The notes: generated from the sequence alone by a model not told the origin. A stretch of DNA of 64,000 bases from Hyphomonadaceae bacterium (GCA_009773395.1 WRPI01000003.1:124001-188000), one strand, 5' to 3'. Counted from the first letter of the stretch, positions 17,624-28,188 are shown. Numbers and translations: made by a program.

Positions 17624-18471
17624 TTTGGCGAACCTAATTCGGCGTCAAAACCAAAAATAAAAATATTGGCGGCATCGGCGCTTGCAATCAGTTTTTCGCG
17701 CTGCGCAATAAGTGCACCGCCTGCTTGCACCGCGATGCCCGCCAAGCCCGCCGCGATAGCATTTTCTAATGTTGCAACCCCGATTGTTGGCAAATCAATT
17801 CGCATTTCTTGGATCGGCTTTGGCCGTTTACATAAAACCCCCATAGGATTGTTCAATGTGCCACGGATATCAACAGGCAATTTGGCGACCCTTTTTAGCA
17901 TTTCATCGGTGCCTTCTTGCGCTTCAACTGCCAGCACAATGCCATTGCACACCACGCAGCCCTGCCCAATATCGTGCCGACCGATTTCAGTTGCGACCTT
18001 TGCGGCTATTTCAATATCGGCAAGTTGGGCGGTATTTGGCGCAATTTTTCCCAATGGCCCTAATGGCGCTAATAATGACTTTAGCAAAGTGTCGGGCCCG
18101 ATAATTTCAAACCCAGCAGCTGCAAATTCGGCCAATATTATTCGCATAACTGCGTCATCGCCCGCCGCATTTGCCAATATTGGTCGCATTACTTCGCCAA
18201 CATCATCCATTTCAAGCGCCTCAAAATCAGGCCTATCAATCTTACCAGCAAATACAATGGTTTTGATGTTTGCCGCCTTAAGACTTGCCATTCGTGTGCC
18301 GAAATGCCCCAAGCTGTGTTCATCGCCAACAAACTGCTTAGTTTCCTTATCGCTTATGTTTGTTATACGGCTCATGAAAATTTCTATGCCTGAGGCTTCG
18401 CAATTTCGCGCAATTTCGATAGGCAAAGGCCCTGCGCCAGCTATCAATCCAATTTTTCGTGGCTCAGACAC
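17620..18471 (-). CDS. lpxI: UDP-2,3-diacylglucosamine pyrophosphatase LpxI
   Basis: This 283-residue DUF1009-family protein begins KIGLIAGAGPLPIEIARN and carries GKIDRPDFEAL and GIVLAVEAQEGTDEML, typical of LpxI. It hydrolyses UDP-diacylglucosamine to lipid X, replacing LpxH, which many alphaproteobacteria lack. Its position between lpxA and lpxB supports this. It overlaps lpxB by four bases and starts four bases after lpxA. Confidence 0.93.
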   Translation of the reverse strand: MSEPRKIGLIAGAGPLPIEIARNCEASGIEIFMSRITNISDKETKQFVGDEHSLGHFGTRMASLKAANIKTIVFAGKIDRPDFEALEMDDVGEVMRPILANAAGDDAVMRIILAEFAAAGFEIIGPDTLLKSLLAPLGPLGKIAPNTAQLADIEIAAKVATEIGRHDIGQGCVVCNGIVLAVEAQEGTDEMLKRVAKLPVDIRGTLNNPMGVLCKRPKPIQEMRIDLPTIGVATLENAIAAGLAGIAVQAGGALIAQREKLIASADAANIFIFGFDAELGSPN

Positions 18472-18475
18472 TTAA

Positions 18476-19267
18476 TTAGTCTCGCGGCAAACAAAGACTA
18501 CGCGAGGCTTCGGCTTTTACAAAGTCAATTATTTCCATGACTTCGGGCACTTCGGAAAAGCGTTCGATAACGTCTTCAATGCGTTCTTGCATTACCCCTT
18601 CTTCGGCAAATAACATTCGGTATGCTGCACGCATTTCATGGATTTGCACGTGCGAAAACCCACGCCTTTTAAGGCCGACAATATTCAAACCTGCCAAATG
18701 GGCATGAACGCCAATAACTGAACCATAAGGGATTACATCAGTTACAACCGCCGCAAGGCCACCGACAAATGCGTGACGACCAACCCTGCAATTTTGATGA
18801 ACAGCCGATAGGCCACCAAGTATCACGCGTTCACCAATTGTGACGTGGCCGGCCAAGGCTGAATTGCTTGCCATAATTACGTGATTCCCAACAACGCAAT
18901 CATGACCAATATGGGCGCAACTCATTAAATAGCAATCATCGCCTAAAATAGTTTCGAAATTTCCTTTGGCAGTGCCACGGCTTAATGTCGCATGTTCGCG
19001 GATTGTGCATCTATCACCGATTTTCAGCCGCGTTGGTTCGCCGCGATAGCCCAAATCTTGCGGTGCACCGCCCAAAACTGCAAAGGAATCCACTGCGCAA
19101 TCCTCACCAATTTCGGTGTAGTTACGGATAACAGCGTTGGCAGCAATTTTGGTGCGCGCACCAATTTTCACATGGTTTTCAATTATGCAAAATGGGCCGA
19201 TTTCGACATCGGCGCCAATGTTTGCGCCTTTATCAATAATCGCGGTCGAATGAATTTTATTCGTCAT
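18476..19267 (-). CDS. lpxA: UDP-N-acetylglucosamine acyltransferase
   Basis: This 263-residue left-handed beta-helix acyltransferase catalyses the first step of lipid A synthesis. Hexapeptide repeats run through the first two thirds ([48 protein letters not shown] with the catalytic His region). The C-terminal helical domain ([18 protein letters not shown]) is complete. ATG 19267 overlaps the fabZ stop by one base; an upstream in-frame opening is not needed. Confidence 0.96.
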   Translation of the reverse strand: MTNKIHSTAIIDKGANIGADVEIGPFCIIENHVKIGARTKIAANAVIRNYTEIGEDCAVDSFAVLGGAPQDLGYRGEPTRLKIGDRCTIREHATLSRGTAKGNFETILGDDCYLMSCAHIGHDCVVGNHVIMASNSALAGHVTIGERVILGGLSAVHQNCRVGRHAFVGGLAAVVTDVIPYGSVIGVHAHLAGLNIVGLKRRGFSHVQIHEMRAAYRMLFAEEGVMQERIEDVIERFSEVPEVMEIIDFVKAEASRSLCLPRD

Positions 19268-19719
19268 TAAACATCCACTTTCATTGCTGCCCAATCGGCA
19301 TCGCAAACCAATTCATCGCCAACCATGGCATTGCCTTTGAATTTATAAATATTGCGCCTTGCCAATGTCACTTCGATGTTCATCACAACTACATCACCTG
19401 GGCGAACTGGGCGACGAAATTTCGCATTTTCAACCGACATGAACATAATCCCAGCTTTGGCAAGGTCCACATTCAAGGTTTTTGACATAAGCACCGCGCT
19501 GGCTTGCGCCATTGCTTCAATTATTAGCACGCCCGGCATAAGTGGGCGATTGGGAAAATGGCCTTGAAAAAACGGTTCATTATGGCTTACGCATTTGACA
19601 CCGACAATAGATTGACCTTCGACATAAGAATGGCAATAATCAATCAACAAAAAAGGATAACGATGCGGGATGAGTTTTACAATTTCCTCGCATTCAATTC
19701 GCCCTAAACTATCTGCCAT
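19267..19719 (-). CDS. fabZ: 3-hydroxyacyl-[ACP] dehydratase FabZ
   Basis: This 150-residue hotdog-fold enzyme dehydrates 3-hydroxyacyl-ACP in fatty acid synthesis. The [14 protein letters not shown] start and [20 protein letters not shown] helix contain the catalytic His and Glu. Its place between lpxD and lpxA lets the cell balance lipid A against phospholipid, since both use 3-hydroxyacyl-ACP. Confidence 0.96.
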   Translation of the reverse strand: MADSLGRIECEEIVKLIPHRYPFLLIDYCHSYVEGQSIVGVKCVSHNEPFFQGHFPNRPLMPGVLIIEAMAQASAVLMSKTLNVDLAKAGIMFMSVENAKFRRPVRPGDVVVMNIEVTLARRNIYKFKGNAMVGDELVCDADWAAMKVDV

Positions 19720-19732
19720 CTGCCTTTTCCCG

Positions 19733-20728
19733 TTATTTTTGTTTTTTCAAATTAAGTTTGCTAAGTGAAACCAACTCGCGCATCCATTGGACGCGCGGTT
19801 TTGCGGGATAGCCGGAATAGACTTGCCCCGCCGGCACGTCACTAAGCGCCAAACCGCCCGCGCCAATCATTGCTTTTGCGCCTATTTTGACATGATCAAT
19901 AACGCCTACTCTACCACCTAACACCGCGAAATCGCCAATTTCAACAGAACCAGAAATGCCGCCGAACGCAGCAATAACAACGCCTTGCCCCAATTTTGCG
20001 TTGTGCCCAATATGGCAGTGATTGTCAATTTTGCAGCCGAGGCCGATAATTGTATCACCGAATGCGCCGCGATCAATAGTACAAAGAGCGCCAATGGTCA
20101 CATTGTCTTGAATTATTACGCGGCCATATTGCGGCACATCAATTGGGCCAGCTTTGCCAAAAGCGACGCCAAAACCTGATTTGCCAATTACACTATTGGC
20201 ACCAATTGTCACGCCATCACCAATATAGGCACAGCAAATAGCAACATTTGCGCCGATTTCGCAATTGCGGCCAATTTTCACGCCTGCACCAATCAGTGCA
20301 TTTGGGCCAATTTTACTGCCAGCTCCAATTTGTGCGCCCTCGCCAATGATTGCACCTTCGCCAATTTCGACATCGTTTTCGTGGTCTTGCTTTTTGGCAT
20401 TGCGCATGGTTGATATTGGTTTGACCAAAAGGATGGCAATATTTGCAAATGCTGCGCGCGGTGCAGCAACCACCAATGCGCAAGCAGTGCTTGGCAATAA
20501 ATGCGCGTCTTTTTGGGTCATGAATACTGCGCTTGCGGCGGTTTTGATTGGTTTGTCTTTGGCTTTTTCGCAAAACGCCAATTGCCCAGTTTGCGCCGAA
20601 TCCAGTGACGCAACGGAAGTTATTTCTTGGGCTTCGTATTCATTATCAATAGGCAAACAGCCACTCAGCTTGGCAATTGTTTGCAAGCTGAGCGGCGAAA
20701 GCACTTCGTAAAAATGTTTATCTATCAT
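19733..20728 (-). CDS. lpxD: UDP-3-O-acylglucosamine N-acyltransferase
   Basis: This 331-residue protein has an N-terminal uridine-binding domain (about residues 1-100) and a beta-helix of hexapeptide repeats (IGEGAIIGEGAQIGAGSKIG and onward). The catalytic His segment DNHCHIGHNAKLG is present, and it ends in a short helix. It adds the second acyl chain in lipid A synthesis. It is 13 bases upstream of fabZ. Confidence 0.95.
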   Translation of the reverse strand: MIDKHFYEVLSPLSLQTIAKLSGCLPIDNEYEAQEITSVASLDSAQTGQLAFCEKAKDKPIKTAASAVFMTQKDAHLLPSTACALVVAAPRAAFANIAILLVKPISTMRNAKKQDHENDVEIGEGAIIGEGAQIGAGSKIGPNALIGAGVKIGRNCEIGANVAICCAYIGDGVTIGANSVIGKSGFGVAFGKAGPIDVPQYGRVIIQDNVTIGALCTIDRGAFGDTIIGLGCKIDNHCHIGHNAKLGQGVVIAAFGGISGSVEIGDFAVLGGRVGVIDHVKIGAKAMIGAGGLALSDVPAGQVYSGYPAKPRVQWMRELVSLSKLNLKKQK

Positions 20729-20788
20729 TCTTACGACCTTATCAGATTATACCAACTACTCAAACCAAGGCCAATTATGGCTCTGGAT

Positions 20789-21586
20789 TTATGGCCGTGG
20801 CGCTGGTGCGGCAGCCGGTTGACGTGGCAATGGCGCGCCCGCCGCAGGAGCCGCAGCAGGAGCCGCAGTGCCCGGACGCGGAACAATCGCGCCAGCTTCG
20901 TCGCGTGGCTGGGTTCTAACTACGTCTATAGTGCGAACCACCGCGTTCAATCTAATGGTCAAATCACCAGTCGCATCTACGCCCGGCACATAATAAGTCA
21001 CTGTGCTGGCATCAAGAACCAGCAAGGCGTTGCGCGATGTTACCAATGCTTGAACTACGGGGCTGATAGCAGTTTGAAATTTATCAAGCGCCGCTTCACG
21101 GGTTGCTTGTAATTCTGCGGCTGCATATTGGCGCTTTTGTTCAAAAAGTTGCATGCGGCGGCCAAGTGCCTCTTCTTGCTGGGCATATTGCGGGGTTTGC
21201 AATTGCGACGCTGGGGTTGCCAAAAGCCTTGTGCGCTCCGCGTCAATTGCGGTGGCTTCAGGTTGCAATTCAGCCGACATTGCCCGTGCGATGTTCTGAA
21301 GTTTGGTTGACATATCGCGGCCTGCGTCGCTCATACGCAAAACATATTCCATATTCACAATAACCACATTGCTGGTAACTGCTGGCGCTGAAGGCTGAAC
21401 CGTTGGCGCAGCGGCAGTGGCTGGGCGTGGAGCGGCGGGAGTTGATGCCACGGCTGGTGCTGGGCGCGGCACAGTTGCGGCGGGCGCGGTTGGCCTTGCT
21501 GCCGGCTGGGTAGCCACAGTTTGCGCCAAAGCGCTGGTCGACGCCAAAATTGCCATGGCGATGGTTGCAACATAAAACTTCTTCAT
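20789..21586 (-). CDS. skp: OmpH/Skp-family periplasmic chaperone with Pro/Ala-rich flanks
   Basis: This 265-residue protein has a clear Sec signal peptide (KKFYVATIAMAILASTSALA). A long Ala/Pro/Thr-rich segment (about residues 25-70) precedes the Skp core, which runs from SNVVIVNMEYVLRMSDAGRD through a coiled-coil-like helical region to VDATGDLTIRLNAVV. Another Pro/Ala-rich tail follows. Skp holds outer-membrane proteins for BamA, encoded next door. The low-complexity flanks are longer than in standard Skp. GGAGGA lies five bases before the ATG. Confidence 0.88.
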   Translation of the reverse strand: MKKFYVATIAMAILASTSALAQTVATQPAARPTAPAATVPRPAPAVASTPAAPRPATAAAPTVQPSAPAVTSNVVIVNMEYVLRMSDAGRDMSTKLQNIARAMSAELQPEATAIDAERTRLLATPASQLQTPQYAQQEEALGRRMQLFEQKRQYAAAELQATREAALDKFQTAISPVVQALVTSRNALLVLDASTVTYYVPGVDATGDLTIRLNAVVRTIDVVRTQPRDEAGAIVPRPGTAAPAAAPAAGAPLPRQPAAAPAPRP

Positions 21587-21632
21587 AAGATTCCTCCAAA
21601 CGACGGTGGTCGCGATTTAATGGTTTATTGTG

Positions 21633-24101
21633 TTAGAATTGTGTCGAGGTTGAGAATTTGAAATTCTCGGTTTTGTCATATGGTTCGTTCTTCAATGGGT
21701 AAGAGAAGTCGAAGCGAACTGGACCAAAAGGCGATGTCCAAAAGACCGACAAACCAGCCGATGCCCGTAGCGACAAATCGTCAAAGGTTCGTTGATGGAC
21801 TATTGATCCTGGAACATTTGCGGTCGCTGGTATTGTAGTTGTTGAATTCGTTATATCAATCTCATCCAGTAATCCAAGAGTGCCGACATCAACAAACAGT
21901 GAAGCAGTGATGCCATATGAATCAGGTAGTGGGGTTGGCACTGTCAATTCGAGAGAGCCAATTGCAAAAGCCTTACCACCCAAAGCATCGCCATAAAGAG
22001 TAACTGGGTCTGAGCCATCAAGTGCAGTGCTTATTTGGCGTATTCTTGGGCCAATACCTGCGATTTCAAAGCCACGAAATGTTTGGCCGCCTTTGAAGAA
22101 CCTATCGGTGATACGAACATTATCACCACCCCAACCATCAATATAGCCCGCAGAGACTTTGGCACTTGCGACCCAACCTGGGAAAATTCCACGGTATGCG
22201 GCACCAGTTAGCTCGGTTCTATGATATTGGACACCTGAACCAAGGCCCGCGACATCCTGACTAAGCGATAAATTGAATCCGCGGGTTGGGTGAACTGGGT
22301 CGTTCCGCCTATCCCAATTGAAACTATAACCCAATAATGATGTAATATAATCGCCAGCCGAGGCACAAATCGGGCTGCGAGTCTCTAATGGCAAAGGTGC
22401 GCCAAGCGCGTCAAAACACACATTGCTAGGAACAGTAATACTATCAGTGCGATAAGTATAGTGAAGCCCTAAATTCCTGTCTTCCGCGAGCGGGAATCCT
22501 AATCGCAAGCCAACACCAGTAGATGTCGAAATGAAGTTCGCATATTGCAAATAGTCAGTTTCGACCGAGAAAATATCAATGCCCGCAGCCATATTGCGAC
22601 CCAAGAACCTTGGTTCCGTAAATCTGATGTCAACGTTTTTAGAGAAAGAACTTGCGGCAATTCTGAATCGCAAAAATTGACCGCGACCACGCAAGTTTCT
22701 TTGGGTTATCGAAATATCAAATTGATAGGCTTCGGCAGATGAATAGCCCAAACTGAATGCCAATTCACCGGTTGACTGTTCTTGAAGTTTGATTTCTAAA
22801 ACGGTTCTATCTGGCAGTGCCGTGCGTCTTTCTTCAACCGAAACGTCTTTGAAGAAGCCCAGAGCCCTTATCCGATTACGCGAACTATCCATCAATACGC
22901 GGTTAAAAGCGTCGCCTTCGGAAAGGCGCAATTCGCGTCTGATAACATGATCCAAAGTCGTGCTATTGCCAATAATGTCGATACGATCAATATAAACGCG
23001 TGGCCCTTCATCGACTTCAAAATATAAATCGACCACATTAGTGTCATGGTTCGGGACTTCACGATGCCGCACTTCGACAAATGCATAACCCGCAGCGCCC
23101 GCAGCAAACGTAATGGCTTCAATCGCTTTTTCAATTGAATCGCGCTCATAAACTGCACCATGACGAATTGGCACAACCGCCTTCAATGCTTCGGGCGAAA
23201 GCCGCGATAATTGTGCATTTACTGTGACGTCGCCAAATTCGTATTTTTCACCTTCATCGAGGCTGAACGTCACGAAGAAGTCTTTTTGATCTGGCGTAAG
23301 TTCGGCAATTGCCGCATTAACCCGAAAATCATAAAACCCATTATTCAAATAAAATTTGCTAATTTGTTCGCGGTCATATTCGAGCTTGTCAGGGTCGTAA
23401 TTGTCCTTAGATGAGAAAAACCGCCACCATGAGGATTCTTCGGTCGCGATAACGCCCATCAGTCGGCGATCACTAAATTCGCGATTGCCAATGAAATTGA
23501 TATTGCGAATACCAGTTTTCGGCCCTTCTTGAATTTCGAAAATCAAATCGACGCGATTTTGCGGCAATTCACGAATTTTTGGAACAATCAAAGCCGCAAA
23601 ATTGCCCGAGCGACGATAAACTTCAATTAGTCGCCTTCTGTCGGCTTGAACCCGGCCCACCGAAAACCAAGAGCGCGGTTTAATTTGCACTTCTTTGGTT
23701 AGTTTCTCGGTGGTTAGGCTTTTTTGCCCTTCGAATAGCACTTGGTTGATAGTTGGGTTTTCGACAACTTTTACGACCAAAATATCGCCACGTTGTTCAA
23801 ACTGCACATCGGAGAAAATGCCAGTCGCAAAAAGCGCTTTTAGCGATAAATCAATTTTTTCGGAATCATAAGCTTCGCCCGGTCCAATCGCTAAATATGG
23901 CAGGATGTTTTCAGCGTCCACGCGTTGATTGCCTTCAACTGCCAAACCTCTAATAATTGTCGGGGCGCGAGGTTGGGTTGCCACTGCGTCTTGAGCATTT
24001 GCGCTTTTGGTAGCACCAAACATCGCGCCAAATAATGCGAGAGCCACTGCGGCTAGAAACCTGTATTTCTTATCAATCATCGACACGCTCTTAATCATCA
24101 C
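21633..24101 (-). CDS. bamA: Outer membrane protein assembly factor BamA
   Basis: This protein of about 820 residues has a signal peptide (YRFLAAVALALFGAMFGATK, cut near SANA-Q), five POTRA domains (first near IIRGLAVEGNQRVD) and a C-terminal 16-strand barrel. The barrel lid motif appears as FRGFEIAGIGPR (variant of VRGF) and the last strand ends KFSTSTQF with the terminal Phe. It inserts outer-membrane proteins. Starts at 24101 or, seven codons later, 24080 are both possible. It is co-directional with rseP and skp. Confidence 0.95.
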   Translation of the reverse strand: MMIKSVSMIDKKYRFLAAVALALFGAMFGATKSANAQDAVATQPRAPTIIRGLAVEGNQRVDAENILPYLAIGPGEAYDSEKIDLSLKALFATGIFSDVQFEQRGDILVVKVVENPTINQVLFEGQKSLTTEKLTKEVQIKPRSWFSVGRVQADRRRLIEVYRRSGNFAALIVPKIRELPQNRVDLIFEIQEGPKTGIRNINFIGNREFSDRRLMGVIATEESSWWRFFSSKDNYDPDKLEYDREQISKFYLNNGFYDFRVNAAIAELTPDQKDFFVTFSLDEGEKYEFGDVTVNAQLSRLSPEALKAVVPIRHGAVYERDSIEKAIEAITFAAGAAGYAFVEVRHREVPNHDTNVVDLYFEVDEGPRVYIDRIDIIGNSTTLDHVIRRELRLSEGDAFNRVLMDSSRNRIRALGFFKDVSVEERRTALPDRTVLEIKLQEQSTGELAFSLGYSSAEAYQFDISITQRNLRGRGQFLRFRIAASSFSKNVDIRFTEPRFLGRNMAAGIDIFSVETDYLQYANFISTSTGVGLRLGFPLAEDRNLGLHYTYRTDSITVPSNVCFDALGAPLPLETRSPICASAGDYITSLLGYSFNWDRRNDPVHPTRGFNLSLSQDVAGLGSGVQYHRTELTGAAYRGIFPGWVASAKVSAGYIDGWGGDNVRITDRFFKGGQTFRGFEIAGIGPRIRQISTALDGSDPVTLYGDALGGKAFAIGSLELTVPTPLPDSYGITASLFVDVGTLGLLDEIDITNSTTTIPATANVPGSIVHQRTFDDLSLRASAGLSVFWTSPFGPVRFDFSYPLKNEPYDKTENFKFSTSTQF

Positions 24102-24183
24102 TTTGGCTCAATAGCCAAGAATTTACAAATTTGATAGAGGCAAAAGTGGTATTTTTGCCGATTTTACTTACAAAAAAATATTC

Positions 24184-25377
24184 TTAATTTGCAATTGCCT
24201 TTACGCCATTAAATAATCCAAATCTATCCAAGTCTTGGAATGTCGCAAAGACAAACAACATCATCAGACACACAAAACCAACTTTGTAACTGATTAGCTG
24301 AATATTCTCTGAAACTGGCTTCCCGCGAATTGCCTCAATTGCATAAAAAACCAAATGCCCGCCGTCCAAAATCGGCAATGGCAATAAGTTCATAAATCCA
24401 ACTGCGATTGAAAGAAATGCTGCCAGTTCAATCAAGCTAAGCGCCAAATTGCCGAGCCTATCAAAAACTGTCGCTGTATCTGGCAAGTTGTTCAGGCTGC
24501 CATTGGCCACCATTCCCGCAGTTTGCGCAATTCCCAATGGACCGCTTAAATGCCCCGCAGACATTGCGCCGCGAAACAATGCGCCAATGAACTTAATTTG
24601 CACGCTGACAATTTCGCCACATCTTTCAAATGATCGACCAACAGCTTGAATTGGGTTATAGCTTACGTGGGCAATATCCTGCTTGCGATCACCAAATCCG
24701 ACGCCTATCAAGCCTTGGGACTCCATATCGCCAAAAGGTGTTTCGCGTTGAACAATTTTGGGGACAATTGGGACGAGTACCTCAGCGTCTTCGCGCTTAA
24801 CTTTAAGTGTAAGCTGCTGTCCGCCCGCAGTTAGTATGGTTCGCCTTAAATCTTGAGCGCCGCTCATTTCTTTGCCATTTACCGCCACAATTATGTCACC
24901 AATTTGCAGTTGCGAGTGTGCTGCCGCGCTATTTGGCTCAATTTTGGCCACATATGGCTTTTGAAATGTCTCGCCAAACCCCATAAAGAAAAAACTGAAA
25001 ACCAGGATTGCGAACACGAAATTTGCCAAAGGCCCAGCCACTGAAACTAAGGCACGCACCCAAACTGGCTTGGCATAAAAATAGTTTTTTGCTTTTGCTT
25101 CTTCGGTGATTTCTTGGCTGCCAAATGAAGATTCGTCTAAATCGCCCGAAAATTTGACATAGCCACCAAGAGGAAGTGCGCCAATGCGCCACAAAACGCC
25201 ATCTTTCGCAGTTCGCGCAAATAACTGCGGCCCAAAGCCAATTGAAAACTTCTCAATTGCCACTTTCAGCGACTTTGCCACCCGATAATGGCCATATTCA
25301 TGAACAAAGACCACAAGAGATAAGACCGCAACAAAAGAACCCAATCCAATCAATATACTAAAGACAGTGTCTAACAT
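24184..25377 (-). CDS. rseP: Site-2 protease RseP
   Basis: This 397-residue inner-membrane zinc metalloprotease has the catalytic motif VHEYGHYRVAK in the first helix and the second metal motif LPILDGGHLVF near the C-terminus. A PDZ domain lies between (PNSAAAHSQLQIGDIIVAVN). It cleaves anti-sigma factors and signal peptide remnants. The position between dxr and bamA is conserved widely in proteobacteria. Confidence 0.95.
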   Translation of the reverse strand: MLDTVFSILIGLGSFVAVLSLVVFVHEYGHYRVAKSLKVAIEKFSIGFGPQLFARTAKDGVLWRIGALPLGGYVKFSGDLDESSFGSQEITEEAKAKNYFYAKPVWVRALVSVAGPLANFVFAILVFSFFFMGFGETFQKPYVAKIEPNSAAAHSQLQIGDIIVAVNGKEMSGAQDLRRTILTAGGQQLTLKVKREDAEVLVPIVPKIVQRETPFGDMESQGLIGVGFGDRKQDIAHVSYNPIQAVGRSFERCGEIVSVQIKFIGALFRGAMSAGHLSGPLGIAQTAGMVANGSLNNLPDTATVFDRLGNLALSLIELAAFLSIAVGFMNLLPLPILDGGHLVFYAIEAIRGKPVSENIQLISYKVGFVCLMMLFVFATFQDLDRFGLFNGVKAIAN

Positions 25378-25386
25378 TATATTTTC

Positions 25387-26577
25387 CTATTTTGCCAGTG
25401 ATTGTGCAATTTCAGTCGCGATTTGGCGCCCGACTTTGTCATAATGCATTACTTCTTCAATAGTTTCCATTTTGCCAAGATTACCCATCTTATCAGCAGC
25501 TTCCATGCTTTTTTCGACAATTAAAGATATTTGCGTAAAGGTCACGTTACGATTGAGAAAGGTGTGAACCGCGACTTCATTGGCTGCATTAAGCAAAGTT
25601 GGTGCCGAACCGCCAATTTTCAATGAATCTCGTGCCAAAGCAAGTGCAGGAAACTTTAGGATATCGGGCGCAAAGAACTGTAAATCATGGATTTTGGTGA
25701 GGTCAAGCCTTGGTGTTGCTACTGCAATTCTGTTGGGATAGGCCAAGGCATAGGCAATGGGAATTCGCATATCGGGCGCACCCATTTGTGCCAAAACGGA
25801 GCCATCTTGATAACACACCATAGAATGAACGATTGATTGCGGGTGAATGAGAATGTCAATCATGCTTTCGGGCATATTAAATAAATAGGCAGCTTCAATT
25901 AATTCTAGCCCTTTATTCATCATTGTCGCGCTATCGACAGAAATTTTCTTACCCATTTCCCAATTCGGGTGCTTGCAGGCTTGTTCGGGGGTAATATTCG
26001 CAAAATCATTGGCTTCCAAAGTTCGAAACGGCCCACCAGAAGCCGTCAAAATCAGTTTTTCGACCATTTTTGTGTCGTCCATAACTTGAAATATCGCATT
26101 ATGTTCGCTGTCCACTGGCACAATTTCCGCGCCATATTTTTTAGCTGAGTTTACGAATAACTCACCGGCGCTGACCAAACATTCTTTATTTGCCAACAGG
26201 ATTTTTGCGCCTCTTTGCACCGCAATAAGGGTTGGAAATAGCCCCGCCGCGCCAACAATTGCCGCCATTACCATATCAGAATCAATTGCGGCTGCGGCAT
26301 TTAGTGCCTCTATACCAATGCCAACTTCTATCCCGCTATTTTGCAGCGCAGCTTTGACCGCCTGCCCTGCCTGCGCATCAACAATCGCGACCATTTTCGG
26401 ACGGTATTTCAAAGCTTGCTCAATAAGGCATTTTGCGTTGTTAAATGCAGTCAGAACCACGACTTCAAATTGCGGAGCTTCGCCGCGTGCCAGTGATTTT
26501 TCATTGACTTCGGCTACGACATCAAGCGTCGAGCAGCCCACCGAGCCTGTAGATCCAAGAATTGATAGGGTTTTCAC
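25387..26577 (-). CDS. dxr: 1-deoxy-D-xylulose 5-phosphate reductoisomerase
   Basis: This 396-residue enzyme converts DXP to MEP with NADPH in the non-mevalonate isoprenoid pathway. The NADPH loop is LSILGSTGSVG; active-site segments are ASGGPFR, VDSEHNAIFQ and SVDSATMMNKGLELIEA. The start is GTG 26577 in a GTGA overlap with the cdsA stop. The frame is open further upstream, but that sequence lies in cdsA and lacks family similarity. Confidence 0.95.
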   Translation of the reverse strand: MKTLSILGSTGSVGCSTLDVVAEVNEKSLARGEAPQFEVVVLTAFNNAKCLIEQALKYRPKMVAIVDAQAGQAVKAALQNSGIEVGIGIEALNAAAAIDSDMVMAAIVGAAGLFPTLIAVQRGAKILLANKECLVSAGELFVNSAKKYGAEIVPVDSEHNAIFQVMDDTKMVEKLILTASGGPFRTLEANDFANITPEQACKHPNWEMGKKISVDSATMMNKGLELIEAAYLFNMPESMIDILIHPQSIVHSMVCYQDGSVLAQMGAPDMRIPIAYALAYPNRIAVATPRLDLTKIHDLQFFAPDILKFPALALARDSLKIGGSAPTLLNAANEVAVHTFLNRNVTFTQISLIVEKSMEAADKMGNLGKMETIEEVMHYDKVGRQIATEIAQSLAK

Positions 26578-27425
26578 GTGAGGCTTTCCGCCAATCTTGG
26601 AATTGCCAAAATGATCGCCAGCGTAAGTGCGGCGCATAAATGCCCGTCCAGCCTATCCAAAATCCCGCCATGGCCGGGAATTAAATTTGAGGTGTCTTTA
26701 ACACCAAAATGCCTTTTCACCCAGGATTCCAACAAATCACCCAATTGCGATGCCAAAGTCAAAACCAAGCCGACAAAAGTCCATGGAATAATGGTTTTCA
26801 ACAAATCATCGGGATTGATAAATAAATTTGCTAAGACCGAATATAAAGAAGCAGCAAACATGCCGCATAAAGTGCCGCCAATAAAACCAGTCCAAGTTTT
26901 ATTGGGGCTGATGATTGGCATTAGTTTTGGGCCTTTGAAAAACCGCCCAAATGCATAAGCCGCACTATCAGTCGCCCAAACAACCGAAAATAGCCCGAAA
27001 ATATATAAAATCCCGTTTTCTGGATGCGCGCGAAGCGAAGCAAACGCAAAACCACAAAGCCCCAAATAAATGGAACCAATAATCGCAATGTTACCGCCTT
27101 TTCGCGAAGAAATTGCCATTGCCGCGATAAATAAAATAAGTGCAATTATCTTGATTTCATTAGAGCCATACACAAAAGCGAAACCAAAAATCGCCGAGAA
27201 AATGGTAACGCCCAATTGCATTTGTTTCGAAGCGTTGGACATTCCCGCCCATTCATTGGCAATAACCGCCATTACAAATCCGCCCGCCAAAGCCCAGGCA
27301 AGGCCGCCAGCAATTGCCGCAAAAATACCGCCGCCCATCATCACAAAAGCGTATATGACGCGCAATCGCAGCTCATTTTTTTGCGTTGAAGTTTTAGGTT
27401 CAATGGCTTGAATTTCTCTATCCAT
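26574..27425 (-). CDS. cdsA: Phosphatidate cytidylyltransferase
   Basis: This 283-residue multi-helix membrane enzyme makes CDP-diacylglycerol, the precursor of all phospholipids. The CDS signature is complete near the C-terminus: SWVKRHFGVKDTSNLIPGHG then GILDRLDG. ATG 27425 overlaps the uppS stop and has GGGAG seven bases upstream, so it is chosen over an earlier in-frame start. Confidence 0.95.
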   Translation of the reverse strand: MDREIQAIEPKTSTQKNELRLRVIYAFVMMGGGIFAAIAGGLAWALAGGFVMAVIANEWAGMSNASKQMQLGVTIFSAIFGFAFVYGSNEIKIIALILFIAAMAISSRKGGNIAIIGSIYLGLCGFAFASLRAHPENGILYIFGLFSVVWATDSAAYAFGRFFKGPKLMPIISPNKTWTGFIGGTLCGMFAASLYSVLANLFINPDDLLKTIIPWTFVGLVLTLASQLGDLLESWVKRHFGVKDTSNLIPGHGGILDRLDGHLCAALTLAIILAIPRLAESLT

Positions 27426-28180
27426 CAAACACTCCCAAAACGTCTTTGGCGCTTTGAATATTCGCTTACCATAGTCTGCAAACAATTTGCGTCGAAATCA
27501 GGCCATAAAACCTCGGTAAATGCGAATTCAGAATAGGCACTTTGCCAAAGCAAAAAATTGGAAAGCCGTTTTTCACCTGCGGTTCGTATTATCAAGTCAG
27601 GATTTGGCCAATCTTTACTTAATAAATAATCTTCAAAACAGGCCATATCAATTTGATTAATGGCTAGTTTACCCGATTGAACATCCTCAGCAATTGCTTT
27701 GGTAGCCTCAACAATTTCGCTTTGCCCGCCATAATTTAGGCAAATAACCAGAGTCAGCGCATTATTGTTTTTTGTTAGGACTTCGGCGTCGTCAATCAGT
27801 TTCAAAATATCAGTGGCAAGCCCCTGTCTTTGACCCTGAATGCGGATTTTGACATTATTCTTATGAAGCCGCGCTAAATCTGATTTCACAAACTGCCTTA
27901 GCAAATTGAAAAGACTGTCCACTTCTTCGCTGGGCCGACGCCAATTTTCGGTTGAAAAAGCATAGATGCTTAGGGTTTTTATCCCCATTTTGGGCGCGGC
28001 TTCGACAACGCCACGAAGTGCATCAACGCCTGCCTTATGCCCAAAAGCGCGCGGCATTTTGCGCGCCGCAGCCCAGCGACCATTGCCGTCCATAATGATT
28101 GCGAAATGCAAGCCTTCGTCATCGCCACTGCCGCGAAGCGCCTGATTATCATCAACCAAAACAGAGCGGGTGGACTTCAT
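27425..28180 (-). CDS. uppS: Undecaprenyl diphosphate synthase
   Basis: This 251-residue cis-prenyltransferase makes the C55 carrier for peptidoglycan and O-antigen. FAIIMDGNGRWA holds the catalytic Asp, and LSIYAFSTENWRRP and DLIIRTAGEKRLSNFLLWQ are signature segments. It overlaps cdsA by one base and follows frr by eight bases. Confidence 0.95.
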   Translation of the reverse strand: MKSTRSVLVDDNQALRGSGDDEGLHFAIIMDGNGRWAAARKMPRAFGHKAGVDALRGVVEAAPKMGIKTLSIYAFSTENWRRPSEEVDSLFNLLRQFVKSDLARLHKNNVKIRIQGQRQGLATDILKLIDDAEVLTKNNNALTLVICLNYGGQSEIVEATKAIAEDVQSGKLAINQIDMACFEDYLLSKDWPNPDLIIRTAGEKRLSNFLLWQSAYSEFAFTEVLWPDFDANCLQTMVSEYSKRQRRFGSV

Positions 28181-28188
28181 TTTCGTGA